The notes: generated from the letters alone by a model not told the origin. Counted from the first letter of the stretch, positions 25,510 through 33,311 are shown. The stretch: DNA of 46,185 nt from DASRBO01 sp035653595 (GCA_035653595.1 DASRBO010000042.1:1-46185); one strand, 5' to 3'. Made by a program: numbers and translations.

Positions 25510-27258
25510 GTGGCCGAGCGGAACACCAGCAGGCAGACGCTCCCTCTCGCCGAGGCGGCGGCCTATCTGAGCCTGCCCGTCGATGCCGTGCTCGCCCTGT
25601 CGGCGGGCGGCTATCTCGCGCCCGACGACGGACCGGGCGGCCCGAGCTTCCCGATCGTCGACCTCAAGGCGTTCCTGGCCCGCAACGCCGACAACGGCTC
25701 GGGCAACCTCCTCAACCTCCCCGCCGACGACCCCGACCCCCAGGCCCTCCTCGACGACCTCGACGCCCGGTCGGAGGAGATGGCCAGGCGGGCCTTCGAC
25801 ATCTTCGCCTCGGCCATCGCCGAGGCCCGGACCTGGTCGCTGTCTGACCGGGCCCGCTTCATCTCCCAGGCCAAGAGCCGTTTCGAGGCCATCCTGGCCG
25901 TCACCGGCCAGGGGGCCGAGGTGGACGAGGCCCTCGTCGACGACCTGCAGGAGGTGGGTGCCGCCGCCGCCTGGGCCCAGTCGCCCCTGCCCCAGCTGCT
26001 GGTCGTGCTGCGCATCTCGAGGGATCTGGTGGTCCAGACGGCGGTCGAGCTGGCCGAGGAGCGGGGCGGGCGGTGGGGCCTCGCCCTGTCGCTCCTCCTC
26101 ACCCGGGTCCTGCCCGCCATGGACCGGCTCACTGACGCCCTGGCCCAGGGCTACTGGTCGGCGGTGGTCAAGCGGGAGGAGGAGGCCAGCGCCCGCTACG
26201 CCAACGTGGTCGAGCACTCCTCCGACGGGGTCTGGGAGGTCGATCTCGACGGCCGCATCCAGTACGCCAACCTGGCCCTGGCCATGACCCTGGGGCGGGA
26301 CATCGACGACCTCGACGGTCAGCTGCTCACCGACGTGCTCTCGCCCCAGGACCCGGCCGTATCCCTCGAGAGCCTCACCCCCGCCTCGGAGGTCCAGACC
26401 GCCCCGTTCGAGCTCAGCATCCGCCGGCTCGACGGTGTCCGCCGGGTGGTGGCGGTGAGGGTCAGCCCCCGGGTGCACGAGGGCGAGATCGTCGGGTTCC
26501 AGGGGGTGGTGCGCGACACCACCGCCCTGCACGACCTCGAGCAGGAGAAGAACGAGTTCCTGGCCCTGGTCACCCAGGACCTGCGCAACCCGCTGTCGAC
26601 CATCGTGGGGCTGGGGGCGACGCTGGAGACCCACGGGCACGAGCTGACCGGTGACCGGGTCCGGCGCATGGGCCAGGCCATCAGGCGCCAGTCCGAGCGC
26701 ATCTCCCGCCTGGCCGACGACCTCTACGACGTGAGCCGGCTGGAGGCGAGCTCGCTCCTGCTCTCGCCCCGGCCCGTCGACCTGGCCCAGGTCGTCAACG
26801 CCGCTCTCGACTCGGTCGATCCCGCCGCCGCCGACGTCTCCGCCGACGTGAAGGTGCGCATCCCGCCGTCGACCGTCGTGCTGGCCGACCCCCGCCGGCT
26901 GGAGCAGGTGGTGGCCAACCTGGTGGCAAACGCCTTCGAGCACGGAGCGCCGCCGGTGGTCATCGAGCTGGTGCCCGACCAGCCCAACGGCGACGTGTCC
27001 TTCACCGTGTGCGACCACGGGCCTGGGGTGCCCGATGCCGTGGCCCCGGTGCTGTTCAGCCGGGTCCACACCCTGTCCAAGAAGCAGCGCCGGGGCGGCC
27101 TCGGCGGCGGGACCGGGCTGGGTCTGTTCCTGGTCAAGGGTTTGGTCGAGGCCATGGGCGGTCGGGTGCGCTACGAGCGCTCGGACGGATCGTCCGGAAC
27201 GACCCGGTTCCGGGTGGATTTGCAGGCTCCCCGCCGCCCCGCCGGGCTCACCCTCTAA
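25510..27258 (+). CDS. HTH-PAS-histidine-kinase-like protein lacking the phospho-histidine
   Basis: The 582-aa protein has an unusual domain order. Residues 10-58 resemble an excisionase/MerR-type helix-turn-helix (LPLAEAAAYLSLPVDAV, then PIVDLKAFLAR). Residues 80-220 are all-helical and resemble RsbR-type or PucR-type sensory bundles. Residues 228-340 are a PAS domain (VVEHSSDGVWEVDLDG). A kinase core follows. Its H-box reads LVTQDLRNPLSTI, so Gln356 stands where the phospho-accepting His should be. The ATPase domain looks complete: NLVANAFEHG (N-box), CDHGPGVP (G1) and GGGTGLGLFLVKGL (G2). It could bind ATP and signal allosterically, or phosphorylate another partner. The start is GTG 25510, without a clear Shine-Dalgarno. 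An RsbW-like gene follows 71 bp later. Confidence 0.8.
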   Translation: MAERNTSRQTLPLAEAAAYLSLPVDAVLALSAGGYLAPDDGPGGPSFPIVDLKAFLARNADNGSGNLLNLPADDPDPQALLDDLDARSEEMARRAFDIFASAIAEARTWSLSDRARFISQAKSRFEAILAVTGQGAEVDEALVDDLQEVGAAAAWAQSPLPQLLVVLRISRDLVVQTAVELAEERGGRWGLALSLLLTRVLPAMDRLTDALAQGYWSAVVKREEEASARYANVVEHSSDGVWEVDLDGRIQYANLALAMTLGRDIDDLDGQLLTDVLSPQDPAVSLESLTPASEVQTAPFELSIRRLDGVRRVVAVRVSPRVHEGEIVGFQGVVRDTTALHDLEQEKNEFLALVTQDLRNPLSTIVGLGATLETHGHELTGDRVRRMGQAIRRQSERISRLADDLYDVSRLEASSLLLSPRPVDLAQVVNAALDSVDPAAADVSADVKVRIPPSTVVLADPRRLEQVVANLVANAFEHGAPPVVIELVPDQPNGDVSFTVCDHGPGVPDAVAPVLFSRVHTLSKKQRRGGLGGGTGLGLFLVKGLVEAMGGRVRYERSDGSSGTTRFRVDLQAPRRPAGLTL

Positions 27259-27329
27259 CCGGAGGCGACGCCGACGCCGGCCGTTCCGGCCGGGCGGCCG
27301 CGGACCGCCGAAGTACCTTCGATGCATCC

Positions 27330-27725
27330 ATGGAAGGTCCGGCCAAGCACCTGCGCCTCGAGCGCAGCTTCCCTCCCCGCCCCGACGCCTGCCCCAAGGT
27401 GCGGGAGTTCGTGCGCCAGGCGCTGACGGCGATGGGACTGGCTCGACTGGTCCCCGACTGCGAGCTGCTGGCCGGGGAGATGGCGGTCAACGCCGTCTTC
27501 CACGCCCGCACCTACTTCAGCGTCGTCGTCGAGCGGCCGCGGGCCCGCACCGCCCGCATCGAGGTGCACGACCAGAGCCATGACCTTCCCCGCCGCAAGC
27601 CGTCGACCGACGGGGACCCGCTCATCCTGGGCCGGGGGATGCAGATCATCGCCGAGGTTCCGGACCGGTCCGGAGTGGAGAGCACCGCCAGCGGCAAGTG
27701 CGTGTGGGTCGAGGTGGACGGGTGA
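27330..27725 (+). CDS. RsbW/SpoIIAB-like ATP-binding regulator
   Basis: ATG 27330 gives 131 aa: a single GHKL-type ATPase domain of the anti-sigma-factor kinase class. The N-box appears in CELLAGEMAVNAVFHART (E-x3-N-A with HA), the G1-like DQSHDLP and the G2-like GRGMQIIAEVPDR. Such proteins bind a sigma factor or phosphorylate an STAS anti-anti-sigma protein. No sigma factor or STAS gene lies nearby. It sits between the kinase-like protein and the following small protein, and overlaps the latter by four bases (GTGA), so the three form one unit. A role in a stressosome-like or partner-switch pathway is inferred. Confidence 0.75.
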   Translation: MEGPAKHLRLERSFPPRPDACPKVREFVRQALTAMGLARLVPDCELLAGEMAVNAVFHARTYFSVVVERPRARTARIEVHDQSHDLPRRKPSTDGDPLILGRGMQIIAEVPDRSGVESTASGKCVWVEVDG

Positions 27726-28171
27726 CCGAGCCGGCCCGGGTCGTCCTGAAGGCGGTCGACACCCGCGACCTGCTGGCGATGATCGGGCATCTCGACGAGA
27801 CCATTCGCGAGCTGGCCCTCATCGCCACCGGTCTGGCCGAAGGCGTGGCCCCCACCGTCGACCTGCACATCCTGCGGGTCATGGACCGGACCCGCCCGGT
27901 GCTCTTCGCCGCCAAGGAGTCGATATCGCGCCAGGCGGCCGAGGCCTGGGACGCAGGCCGGCCAACGGTCGACGTCGTGATCGAGTTGCCAGCGGGGTCG
28001 GCGGCCAACGTCATGGAGGTGCTCGAGGCGTTGGAGGAGGTGGACGAGGTGTCGAGGCGAGACGACGCCCTGCTGCTGCCCAAGGCCTCCGTCCGGGTGG
28101 CCGAGTTCCGGCGCTGGTTCTTCTGCCAGGTGGCCGACGAACTCTGGCGCCGCGCCGGGTCGCGGCCCTAA
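27722..28171 (+). CDS. Small helical protein of the RsbW-like unit, unknown function
   Basis: The GTG start overlaps the upstream stop as GTGA and gives 149 aa. The product is predicted mostly helical with mixed charge (MIGHLDETIRELALIATGLAE, split as MIGHLDETIREL and ALIATGLAE; VMEVLEALEEVDEVSRRDDA). It ends in FRRWFFCQVADELWRRAG. No signal peptide, membrane segment or catalytic motif is visible. Tight coupling to the RsbW-like ATPase suggests that it is its binding partner or substrate, but I do not recognise the family. Confidence 0.6.
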   Translation: MTEPARVVLKAVDTRDLLAMIGHLDETIRELALIATGLAEGVAPTVDLHILRVMDRTRPVLFAAKESISRQAAEAWDAGRPTVDVVIELPAGSAANVMEVLEALEEVDEVSRRDDALLLPKASVRVAEFRRWFFCQVADELWRRAGSRP

Positions 28172-28201
28172 CAATTCCCGAACATCCGGTTCACCGGCGC
28201 A

Positions 28202-28211
28202 CCACATGTGG
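28202..28211. promoter_or_regulatory. CCACATGTGG palindrome before the exported protein gene
   Basis: A perfect 10-bp palindrome lies 17-26 bases upstream of the ATG at 28228. It may be a regulator half-site; too short for a firm call. Confidence 0.25.
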
Positions 28212-28227
28212 GGCCCATTCTGGTCCC

Positions 28228-28896
28228 ATGACCAGCTTCAACGATCCAGCCCCGACTCCACGCCGGGGCCGCCTGATCCGCTCCCGCCGGATCCGTACCG
28301 CGGTGGGCGTCACCCTGGCCGCCGGCGTGCTCACCGGTGCGGCCTTCGCCTACGCCGCCGGCGACGCCTCGGCGCCCCTGGCGACGGGGACGGGGCCGAC
28401 CACGGCCGACCTCACCGCCAGCGCCGGCGGCACGGCGGGGGCGGCGGCGGGAAGGCCGGCTCGGGCCGGTGCCGGAGGCATCGGGGTGATCGGGCGGGTG
28501 GCCTCGGTCAGCGCCTCAGGTGGCCGTTTCGGCGCCGGCACCATCACGGTGACCGTGCCTGACGGCAAGACGGTGACGGGCGACCTGGGGCCCAAGGCCA
28601 GGGTGGTCGCCTACCACGGCCCCGGCGACAAGCCGACGGCGGAGTCGCTGACCGACCTCAGGACAGGCGAGGTGGTCGTGCTCCGCTTCCGGGCCGGGCG
28701 ACGGCCCAGGGGTGCAGCCGGCGCCGGGGTCAACGGGTCGGCGTCGAGCGGGGCCTCCGGCTCCGGCGGTGCCAACGCCCGGATCGCGGGCGGCCCCGGC
28801 CGGGCGGCCGTGCTGGCGGCGGCGACCTCGACGAGCGGCACCCAGGCCGCCCGGGTGGTGTCGCTGGTGATCGACACCGGCTTCGCCGCCGGCTGA
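28228..28896 (+). CDS. Exported or membrane-anchored protein of unknown function
   Basis: ATG 28228 gives 222 aa. An Arg-rich start (RRGRLIRSRRIRTAVGV) precedes one hydrophobic segment (VTLAAGVLTGAAFAYAAG, about 29-46), either a signal peptide or an anchor. A Gly/Ala/Thr linker leads to a small beta-rich domain (IGVIGRVASVSASGGRFGAG, then TITVTVPDGKTVTGDLGPKA) of the DUF5666-like kind, possibly an OB fold. The end is Gly/Ala/Ser-rich, then RVVSLVIDTGFAAG. It converges on mrp with only six bases between the stop codons. No catalytic residues can be suggested. Confidence 0.55.
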   Translation: MTSFNDPAPTPRRGRLIRSRRIRTAVGVTLAAGVLTGAAFAYAAGDASAPLATGTGPTTADLTASAGGTAGAAAGRPARAGAGGIGVIGRVASVSASGGRFGAGTITVTVPDGKTVTGDLGPKARVVAYHGPGDKPTAESLTDLRTGEVVVLRFRAGRRPRGAAGAGVNGSASSGASGSGGANARIAGGPGRAAVLAAATSTSGTQAARVVSLVIDTGFAAG

Positions 28897-28902
28897 GGCC
28901 CC

Positions 28903-30123
28903 TCAGTCCGAGCCGGGGGCCCCGGCGTGGCCGGCCGGGCCCTCGTCCGGCTCGTCCGGCTCCTCCGGGGCCCCGCCCAGGGCGTCCTCGATCCGCTCCA
29001 GCATGCGGGCGGTGCAGCCCGACACCTCCACCAGGGGCAGGGCCTCGGTGACCACCCGCTCGGCGACGCCTTCGAAGGCGACCCGCACGGGCGAGCCGGC
29101 CAGGTCCGGGTCGGTGACGACCGGACGGCCTGCGTCCCCGCCGGCGGCCACGGCGGGGTCGAGGGGGACCGAGCCCAGCAGCGGTGCCCCGACCGACTCG
29201 GCCAGCCGCAGGCCGCCGCCCGAGCCGAACAGGGCGTAGCTCTCGCCGTGGTCGCAGGTGAAGGCGCTCATGTTCTCGATCACTCCGGCCACCCGCAGGT
29301 AGCCGCGCCGGGCCATGTCGGCGGCGCGGGCGGCCACCTTCTGGGCGGCCAGGGCCGGGGTGGTGACGATGACCATTTCGGCCCGGGGCAGCATGCGGGC
29401 CAGCCCCATCTGCACGTCGCCTGTGCCCGGGGGCATGTCGACCACCAGGTAGTCGAGGTCGCCCCAGGCCACGTCCTCGAGGAAGTGCTGCAGGGCCCGG
29501 TTGAGCATCAGGCCCCGCCACATGATCGCCTCGTCCTCGCCGGACAGGAAGCCCATGGAGACCACCTTGAGCAGGCCGTCGCCCACGGGCTGCTCGAGGG
29601 GGATCATCTTGCGGGCCTTGGCCGGCAGCCGCCCTTCGAGGCCGAGCATGCGCGGCACCGAGAAGCCCCAGATGTCGGCGTCGAGGACCCCCACTGTCAG
29701 CCCCCGGGCGGCCAGGGCGGCGGCCAGGTTGACCGTGACCGAGGACTTGCCCACACCCCCCTTGCCCGAGGAGATGGCGGCCACCCTGGTGCGGGCGGGG
29801 ATGTCGGTCGCCGGGGGCGCCTCCCGTGCCTTCCAGCGGGCCCGCTGCATCAGGGCTGACTTCTCGGCCGGGGTCATGGTCGCCATCTGCACCTCGACCC
29901 CGCTCACCCCGGCCACGGTGGCGACGGCCTGGCGCACGTCCCGCTCGATCTGGGTGCGCAGCGGGCAGCCGGCCACGGTCAGGGCCACCCCCACCGTCAC
30001 CGCCCCGCTCGGGTCGACCTCCACCCGGCGGACCATGCCGAGGTCCACGATGTTGTCGCCCAGCTCGGGGTCGACCACGGCCGCCAGCGCCTGACGCACG
30101 GCGTCGGCGGACGGGGCTCCCAC
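28903..30123 (-). CDS. mrp: Mrp/ApbC-type Fe-S cluster carrier ATPase
   Basis: The 406-aa protein has an N-terminal MIP18/DUF59 domain (AVVDPELGDNIVDLGMV) and a C-terminal deviant P-loop ATPase domain: AISSGKGGVGKSSVTVN, LDADIWGFS and VVDMPPGTGDVQMG. Mrp proteins hold a [4Fe-4S] cluster at a dimer interface and pass it to target enzymes. The usual paired cysteines after 'ENMS' are reduced here: ENMSAFTCDHGESYALFG keeps one Cys, with Gly in the second position. An Asp/Glu/Pro tail ends the protein. It starts at GTG 30123, probably leaderless, from a promoter shared with the divergent sufR-like gene; erpA lies just beyond, giving a small Fe-S assembly locus. Confidence 0.9.
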   Translation of the reverse strand: MGAPSADAVRQALAAVVDPELGDNIVDLGMVRRVEVDPSGAVTVGVALTVAGCPLRTQIERDVRQAVATVAGVSGVEVQMATMTPAEKSALMQRARWKAREAPPATDIPARTRVAAISSGKGGVGKSSVTVNLAAALAARGLTVGVLDADIWGFSVPRMLGLEGRLPAKARKMIPLEQPVGDGLLKVVSMGFLSGEDEAIMWRGLMLNRALQHFLEDVAWGDLDYLVVDMPPGTGDVQMGLARMLPRAEMVIVTTPALAAQKVAARAADMARRGYLRVAGVIENMSAFTCDHGESYALFGSGGGLRLAESVGAPLLGSVPLDPAVAAGGDAGRPVVTDPDLAGSPVRVAFEGVAERVVTEALPLVEVSGCTARMLERIEDALGGAPEEPDEPDEGPAGHAGAPGSD

Positions 30124-30130
30124 GCCCGGA

Positions 30131-30156
30131 ATTCTACCGGCCTGGCCCGGTAGTAT
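30131..30156. promoter_or_regulatory. Palindromic shared promoter/operator of mrp and the sufR-like gene
   Basis: CTACCGG (30134-30140) and CCGGTAG (30147-30153) are perfect arms around CCTGGC. The symmetry extends to 10 bp with one mismatch, reaching 30131 and 30156. The outer ends are themselves -10-like hexamers: TAGTAT at 30151-30156 for the rightward gene (start 30164) and TAGAAT, read on the minus strand over 30131-30136, for mrp (start 30123). Both starts lie seven bases after their hexamer, so both transcripts look leaderless and one bound dimer would block both. Confidence 0.7.
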
Positions 30157-30163
30157 TGGGGCC

Positions 30164-30832
30164 GTGGACCGCCTCGCCGTTCACAAGGCCCTGGGCGACG
30201 ACACCCGCTACGCGCTGTACGCCGAGCTGGTGCGCTCGGCCGTCCCCCTGTCCACCTCCGAGCTGGCCCAGCGGCTGGACCTGCACCCCAACACCGTGCG
30301 CCCCCACCTCGAGCGCATGCGGGAGGTCGGCCTGCTGGAGGTGGACTCCGACAGCCGGGGCACGGTCGGGCGGCCCCAGCACCGCTACCGGCCGGCGCCG
30401 GGGGCCCGGGGGGTCGGGATCGACCCACCGGCGGCGGTCTCCCTGGCGGGGATGCTGGCCCAGGCCCTGGCCGACACCCACCCCAAGCCTGGGCCGGTGG
30501 TGGCGGTGGGCCGGAGTGAGGGCAAACGCCTGGGGGCGGAGCTGCGCCGGCGGGGCCTGCGCCACCGCTGCGCCGAGGCCCTGGCCGAGGCCATGGGCGC
30601 CCTCGGCTTCGAGCCGGTGCTCACCGTCGGGCCAGGAGGCGAGGCCACCGTGAGCTTCGCCGGCTGCCCCTACCGCGAGCTGGCCGAGGCCCACCCCGAC
30701 GTGGTCTGCCAGCTGCACCGGGGAATAGCCGAGGGGGTGGCCGAGTTGGTCGGTGGGGGGGTGGTGGCCGAGTTCGCCACCCTGGCCGACCCCCGGCCGT
30801 GCCGGGCCGAGGTGGTGCCGGCGCCCGGATAG
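30164..30832 (+). CDS. sufR: SufR-like Fe-S-sensing transcriptional repressor
   Basis: The 222-aa protein has an N-terminal winged helix (residues about 5-75: VHKALGDDTRYALYAELV, then STSELAQRLDLHPNTVRPHL and GRPQHRYRP), as in SufR/ArsR-like regulators. The C-terminal domain carries Cys168 (FAGCPYRELAEAHPDVVC), Cys182 and Cys213 (DPRPCRAEV), the kind of Cys set that holds an Fe-S cluster in SufR; Cys136 is additional. Such proteins repress suf/isc genes when the cluster is present. The neighbours mrp and erpA and the palindrome over the shared promoter support autoregulation and control of mrp. The main suf operon is not in the window. The GTG start is likely leaderless. Confidence 0.8.
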   Translation: MDRLAVHKALGDDTRYALYAELVRSAVPLSTSELAQRLDLHPNTVRPHLERMREVGLLEVDSDSRGTVGRPQHRYRPAPGARGVGIDPPAAVSLAGMLAQALADTHPKPGPVVAVGRSEGKRLGAELRRRGLRHRCAEALAEAMGALGFEPVLTVGPGGEATVSFAGCPYRELAEAHPDVVCQLHRGIAEGVAELVGGGVVAEFATLADPRPCRAEVVPAPG

Positions 30833-30858
30833 CGGGCCGGAACCATCGGCGTTACGGG

Positions 30859-30864
30859 TAGAAT
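30859..30864 (+). promoter_or_regulatory. Putative -10 box of erpA
   Basis: TAGAAT lies 33 bases before the erpA GTG, after the sufR-like stop at 30832. No clear -35 box is seen. An AGGAGG lies between it and the start codon. Confidence 0.4.
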
Positions 30865-30896
30865 CGGACCCGAGGACCAGGAGGACCACGACCCAA

Positions 30897-31259
30897 GTGA
30901 CCACCATCAGCGCAGTCAAGATCGGGAAGAAGCCGGCGCCCGTCTCCCTGACCGACGGCGCCGCCCAGAAGGTGGCCGAGCTCCTCCAGCGGGAGGGCAA
31001 CGAGGCTCTGGCCCTGCGGGTCGCCGTCCGCCCCGGCGGGTGCTCGGGCTACAGCTACGAGATGTTCTTCGACACCGACATCGCCGAGGACGACATCAGC
31101 CGCGAGTTCTCCGGGGTCAAGGTGGTCGTCGACCCCATGTCGGCCGAGCTGCTCAACGGGTCGACCCTCGACTACAAGGACGGACTGCAGGGGGCGGGGT
31201 TCCACATCTCCAACCCCAACGCCACCCGCACCTGCGGCTGCGGCAGCTCGTTCAGCTGA
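30897..31259 (+). CDS. erpA: A-type Fe-S carrier protein (ErpA/HesB family)
   Basis: The 120-aa protein has the A-type carrier domain: VSLTDGAAQKVAELLQREG, LRVAVRPGGCSGYSYEM (first Cys), FSGVKVVVDPMSAELLNGS and the C-terminal TRTCGCGSSFS with the other two conserved Cys. These three Cys hold an Fe-S cluster delivered to apo-enzymes. The start is GTG 30897; AGGAGG is about 12 bases upstream, slightly far. Downstream is an [2Fe-2S]/molybdenum-hydroxylase-like gene that needs such clusters. The position beside mrp and the sufR-like gene is consistent with Fe-S assembly. Confidence 0.92.
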   Translation: MTTISAVKIGKKPAPVSLTDGAAQKVAELLQREGNEALALRVAVRPGGCSGYSYEMFFDTDIAEDDISREFSGVKVVVDPMSAELLNGSTLDYKDGLQGAGFHISNPNATRTCGCGSSFS

Positions 31260-31299
31260 TCCCCCGCCCGGGCCGGGCCCGGGCCCGGTTCCCGTCCTG

Positions 31300-32928
31300 C
31301 TGAGCTTCACCGTCGACGGCAGCGCCGTCGAGGTCCCCGACGACGGCGCCTCCCTCCTCGAGGTGCTGCGCGACCGGCTGGGCCTGCGCTCGCCCAAGGA
31401 CGGCTGCTCGCCCCAGGGCCAGTGCGGCTGCTGCACGGTGTGGGTGGACGGGGCCGCCCGGGTCTCCTGCGTGACCCCGGCCCGCCGGGCCGCCGGCCGC
31501 ACGGTCACCACCGTCGACGGCCTCGCCCCCGACCAGCGCCGGCGGTGGGCCGACGCCTTCGCGGCCGCCGGCGCCAGCCAGTGCGGGTTCTGCACCCCGG
31601 GCATCATCATGCGCCTGGCCGCCCTGGAGGCCAGGGCCGGAGGGCCCCCCGCCCCGGAGGCGGTCGAGGCCGCCCTGGTGGCGCACTTGTGCCGCTGCAC
31701 CGGCTGGAGGACGATCGTCGAGGCGGCCGGGCTCGCTGCGGCCCCGACCGCCGCTGGCGGGTCCCCCGCCGGGCCGGGGCGGGATCTGGGGGCGGCCGCC
31801 ACCAGGGCCGGCATCGAGGGCGGCACCCCCCAGTCGGTCGGTCCGGACACCGCCCTGGGCCGGGGCGGCTTCGCCGACGACAGCGCCCCGGAAGACGCGC
31901 TGGTGGCGGTGCCCGACGGCGCCGGCGGCTGGGCAGTGGGTGAGACCCTCACCGAGGCCAGGCAGCGGGCGGGCAAGGTCCAGGGCCGGCGCAGCCCGGC
32001 CGAGCTGACCTGGCCCCTCGATGTGCCCGAGCCCGGCCCGGGGACGGAGTGGGCGCTGCGCCTGCGCACCACCTGGGTCGAGCCGGCCTACCTCGAGACC
32101 GACGCCTCGTGGTGCCGACCCGGCGGGGAGCCGGCCAGCCCCCTGGCCAACGGCGGCGCCTTCGGAGCCAAGCGGTCCACCCCGGTGAGCGCCGCCGCCC
32201 GCCGCCTGGCCGACCAGCACGGGCGGGCGGTCAGGGTGCTGTTGTCCCGCGAGGACGCCGTGCGGTGGGGCCCCAAGCGGCCCCCGGTGGCGGCCGGCGT
32301 GGGCAGCGACGGCAGCGGGGTGATGCGGGTCGTGCGCACCGACGGGATCGCCGCCGCCGTCGCCGGCGTGGCCGCCGGCCTGGTGGTCGAGGAGCTCGAC
32401 GTGCCCGGCCCGCCGACCAGCGTTGACGTGAGGGCGGCCGGGTGGGCCGAGGCCGCCGTGCTCGGGGCCGTGCTGGAGGCCCTGGCCGGCGCCGGGGTGA
32501 GCCCGGCCCGGGCCCAGGCCGACCCGGCCCCGCTCACCGGGCTCTGGGCGCTGGTGCGGTCGCCGGCCGGGGCCGAGGCCCGGGCGAGCATCGGGGCGGA
32601 CGGGACGGTGCGGGTGGCGGTGTCGTGCGGGAGCCCCCTGGACGAGGTGGTGCTGCGCAGCTACTGCATCGGGGCGGCCCACATGGCCCTGGGCTGGGTC
32701 CGCTCCGAGGGCATCGCCGTGGACGCCTCCGGCGAGGCGCACGACCTGACCATCCGCTCCTTCGGCATACTTCGAGCGCGCGACATGCCGGCGGTGGAGG
32801 TCGAGGTGGGGGCGGGGGAGGGTCCTCCGGTCAACGGTTCCGACGCCGTCTTCGCCGCCGTGGCCGCGGCGGCGTGGATGGCCGAGGGGCTGCCCGAGCG
32901 CTGGCCGACACGAAGGAGTGAGAGATGA
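31300..32928 (+). CDS. Compact [2Fe-2S] plus molybdenum-hydroxylase-like fusion protein
   Basis: Residues about 1-150 match the small subunit of xanthine-dehydrogenase-type molybdenum hydroxylases. There is a plant-type [2Fe-2S] site (KDGCSPQGQCGCCTVWVDG, fourth Cys in RVSC; its first two Cys are five residues apart, not four) and a second cluster domain (QCGFCTPGII ... LCRCTGW). After an Ala/Gly linker comes a shortened large-subunit-like region (VEPAYLETDASW, LANGGAFGAKRS, a typical GGAFG-K motif), then about 200 further residues. The whole is about 542 aa against roughly 750 or more for a full large subunit. No ATG, GTG or TTG lies before the first ferredoxin strand; CTG 31300 or 31297 is the best guess, since GTG 31363 would remove that strand. 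It overlaps ridA as ATGA. Confidence 0.65.
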   Translation: MSFTVDGSAVEVPDDGASLLEVLRDRLGLRSPKDGCSPQGQCGCCTVWVDGAARVSCVTPARRAAGRTVTTVDGLAPDQRRRWADAFAAAGASQCGFCTPGIIMRLAALEARAGGPPAPEAVEAALVAHLCRCTGWRTIVEAAGLAAAPTAAGGSPAGPGRDLGAAATRAGIEGGTPQSVGPDTALGRGGFADDSAPEDALVAVPDGAGGWAVGETLTEARQRAGKVQGRRSPAELTWPLDVPEPGPGTEWALRLRTTWVEPAYLETDASWCRPGGEPASPLANGGAFGAKRSTPVSAAARRLADQHGRAVRVLLSREDAVRWGPKRPPVAAGVGSDGSGVMRVVRTDGIAAAVAGVAAGLVVEELDVPGPPTSVDVRAAGWAEAAVLGAVLEALAGAGVSPARAQADPAPLTGLWALVRSPAGAEARASIGADGTVRVAVSCGSPLDEVVLRSYCIGAAHMALGWVRSEGIAVDASGEAHDLTIRSFGILRARDMPAVEVEVGAGEGPPVNGSDAVFAAVAAAAWMAEGLPERWPTRRSER

Positions 32929-33311
32929 CCACACCCGTTGGCCCCTACAGCCCGGTCCGGCGGGCCGGCGACTGGCTGGTGTGCTCGGGCCAGGTCGGCA
33001 TCGTGGAGGGCCGCCTGGCCGACGGCGGCGTGAGGGGCGAACTGCGCCAGGCGCTGGAGAACCTGGCCGCCGTCCTCGAGGGGGAGGGCGCCTCCCTGGC
33101 CGACGTGGTGAAGACGACCGTGTTCCTGACCCACATGAGCGACTACCAGGCCATGAACGAGGCCTACGTCGAGGTCTTCGCCGAGCCCCGGCCGGCCCGC
33201 TCGGCGGTGGGGGTCAGCTCGCTCCCCCTGGGGGCGCTGGTGGAGGTGGAGGCCTGGGCCTTCGTGGGGACCGAACGGCGCCGGACCCGGACCAGGTCGG
33301 CCGGCGCCTAA
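32925..33311 (+). CDS. RidA-family (YjgF/YER057c) protein
   Basis: The 128-aa protein has the RidA fold landmarks: GPYSPVRRAGDWLVCSGQVG, the helix RQALENLAAVLEGEGASLAD, VVKTTVFLTHMSDYQAMNEAY and PARSAVGVSSLPLGALVEVEA. The Arg in PARSAVGV is the conserved substrate-binding Arg of the deaminase-active subgroup, so it may hydrolyse reactive enamine/imine intermediates from PLP enzymes. ATG 32925 overlaps the upstream stop (ATGA), so it is translated with the molybdenum-hydroxylase-like protein, and the pair may act on one nitrogen-containing substrate (inference). It ends four bases inside the convergent c-di-GMP gene. Confidence 0.88.
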   Translation: MTTPVGPYSPVRRAGDWLVCSGQVGIVEGRLADGGVRGELRQALENLAAVLEGEGASLADVVKTTVFLTHMSDYQAMNEAYVEVFAEPRPARSAVGVSSLPLGALVEVEAWAFVGTERRRTRTRSAGA

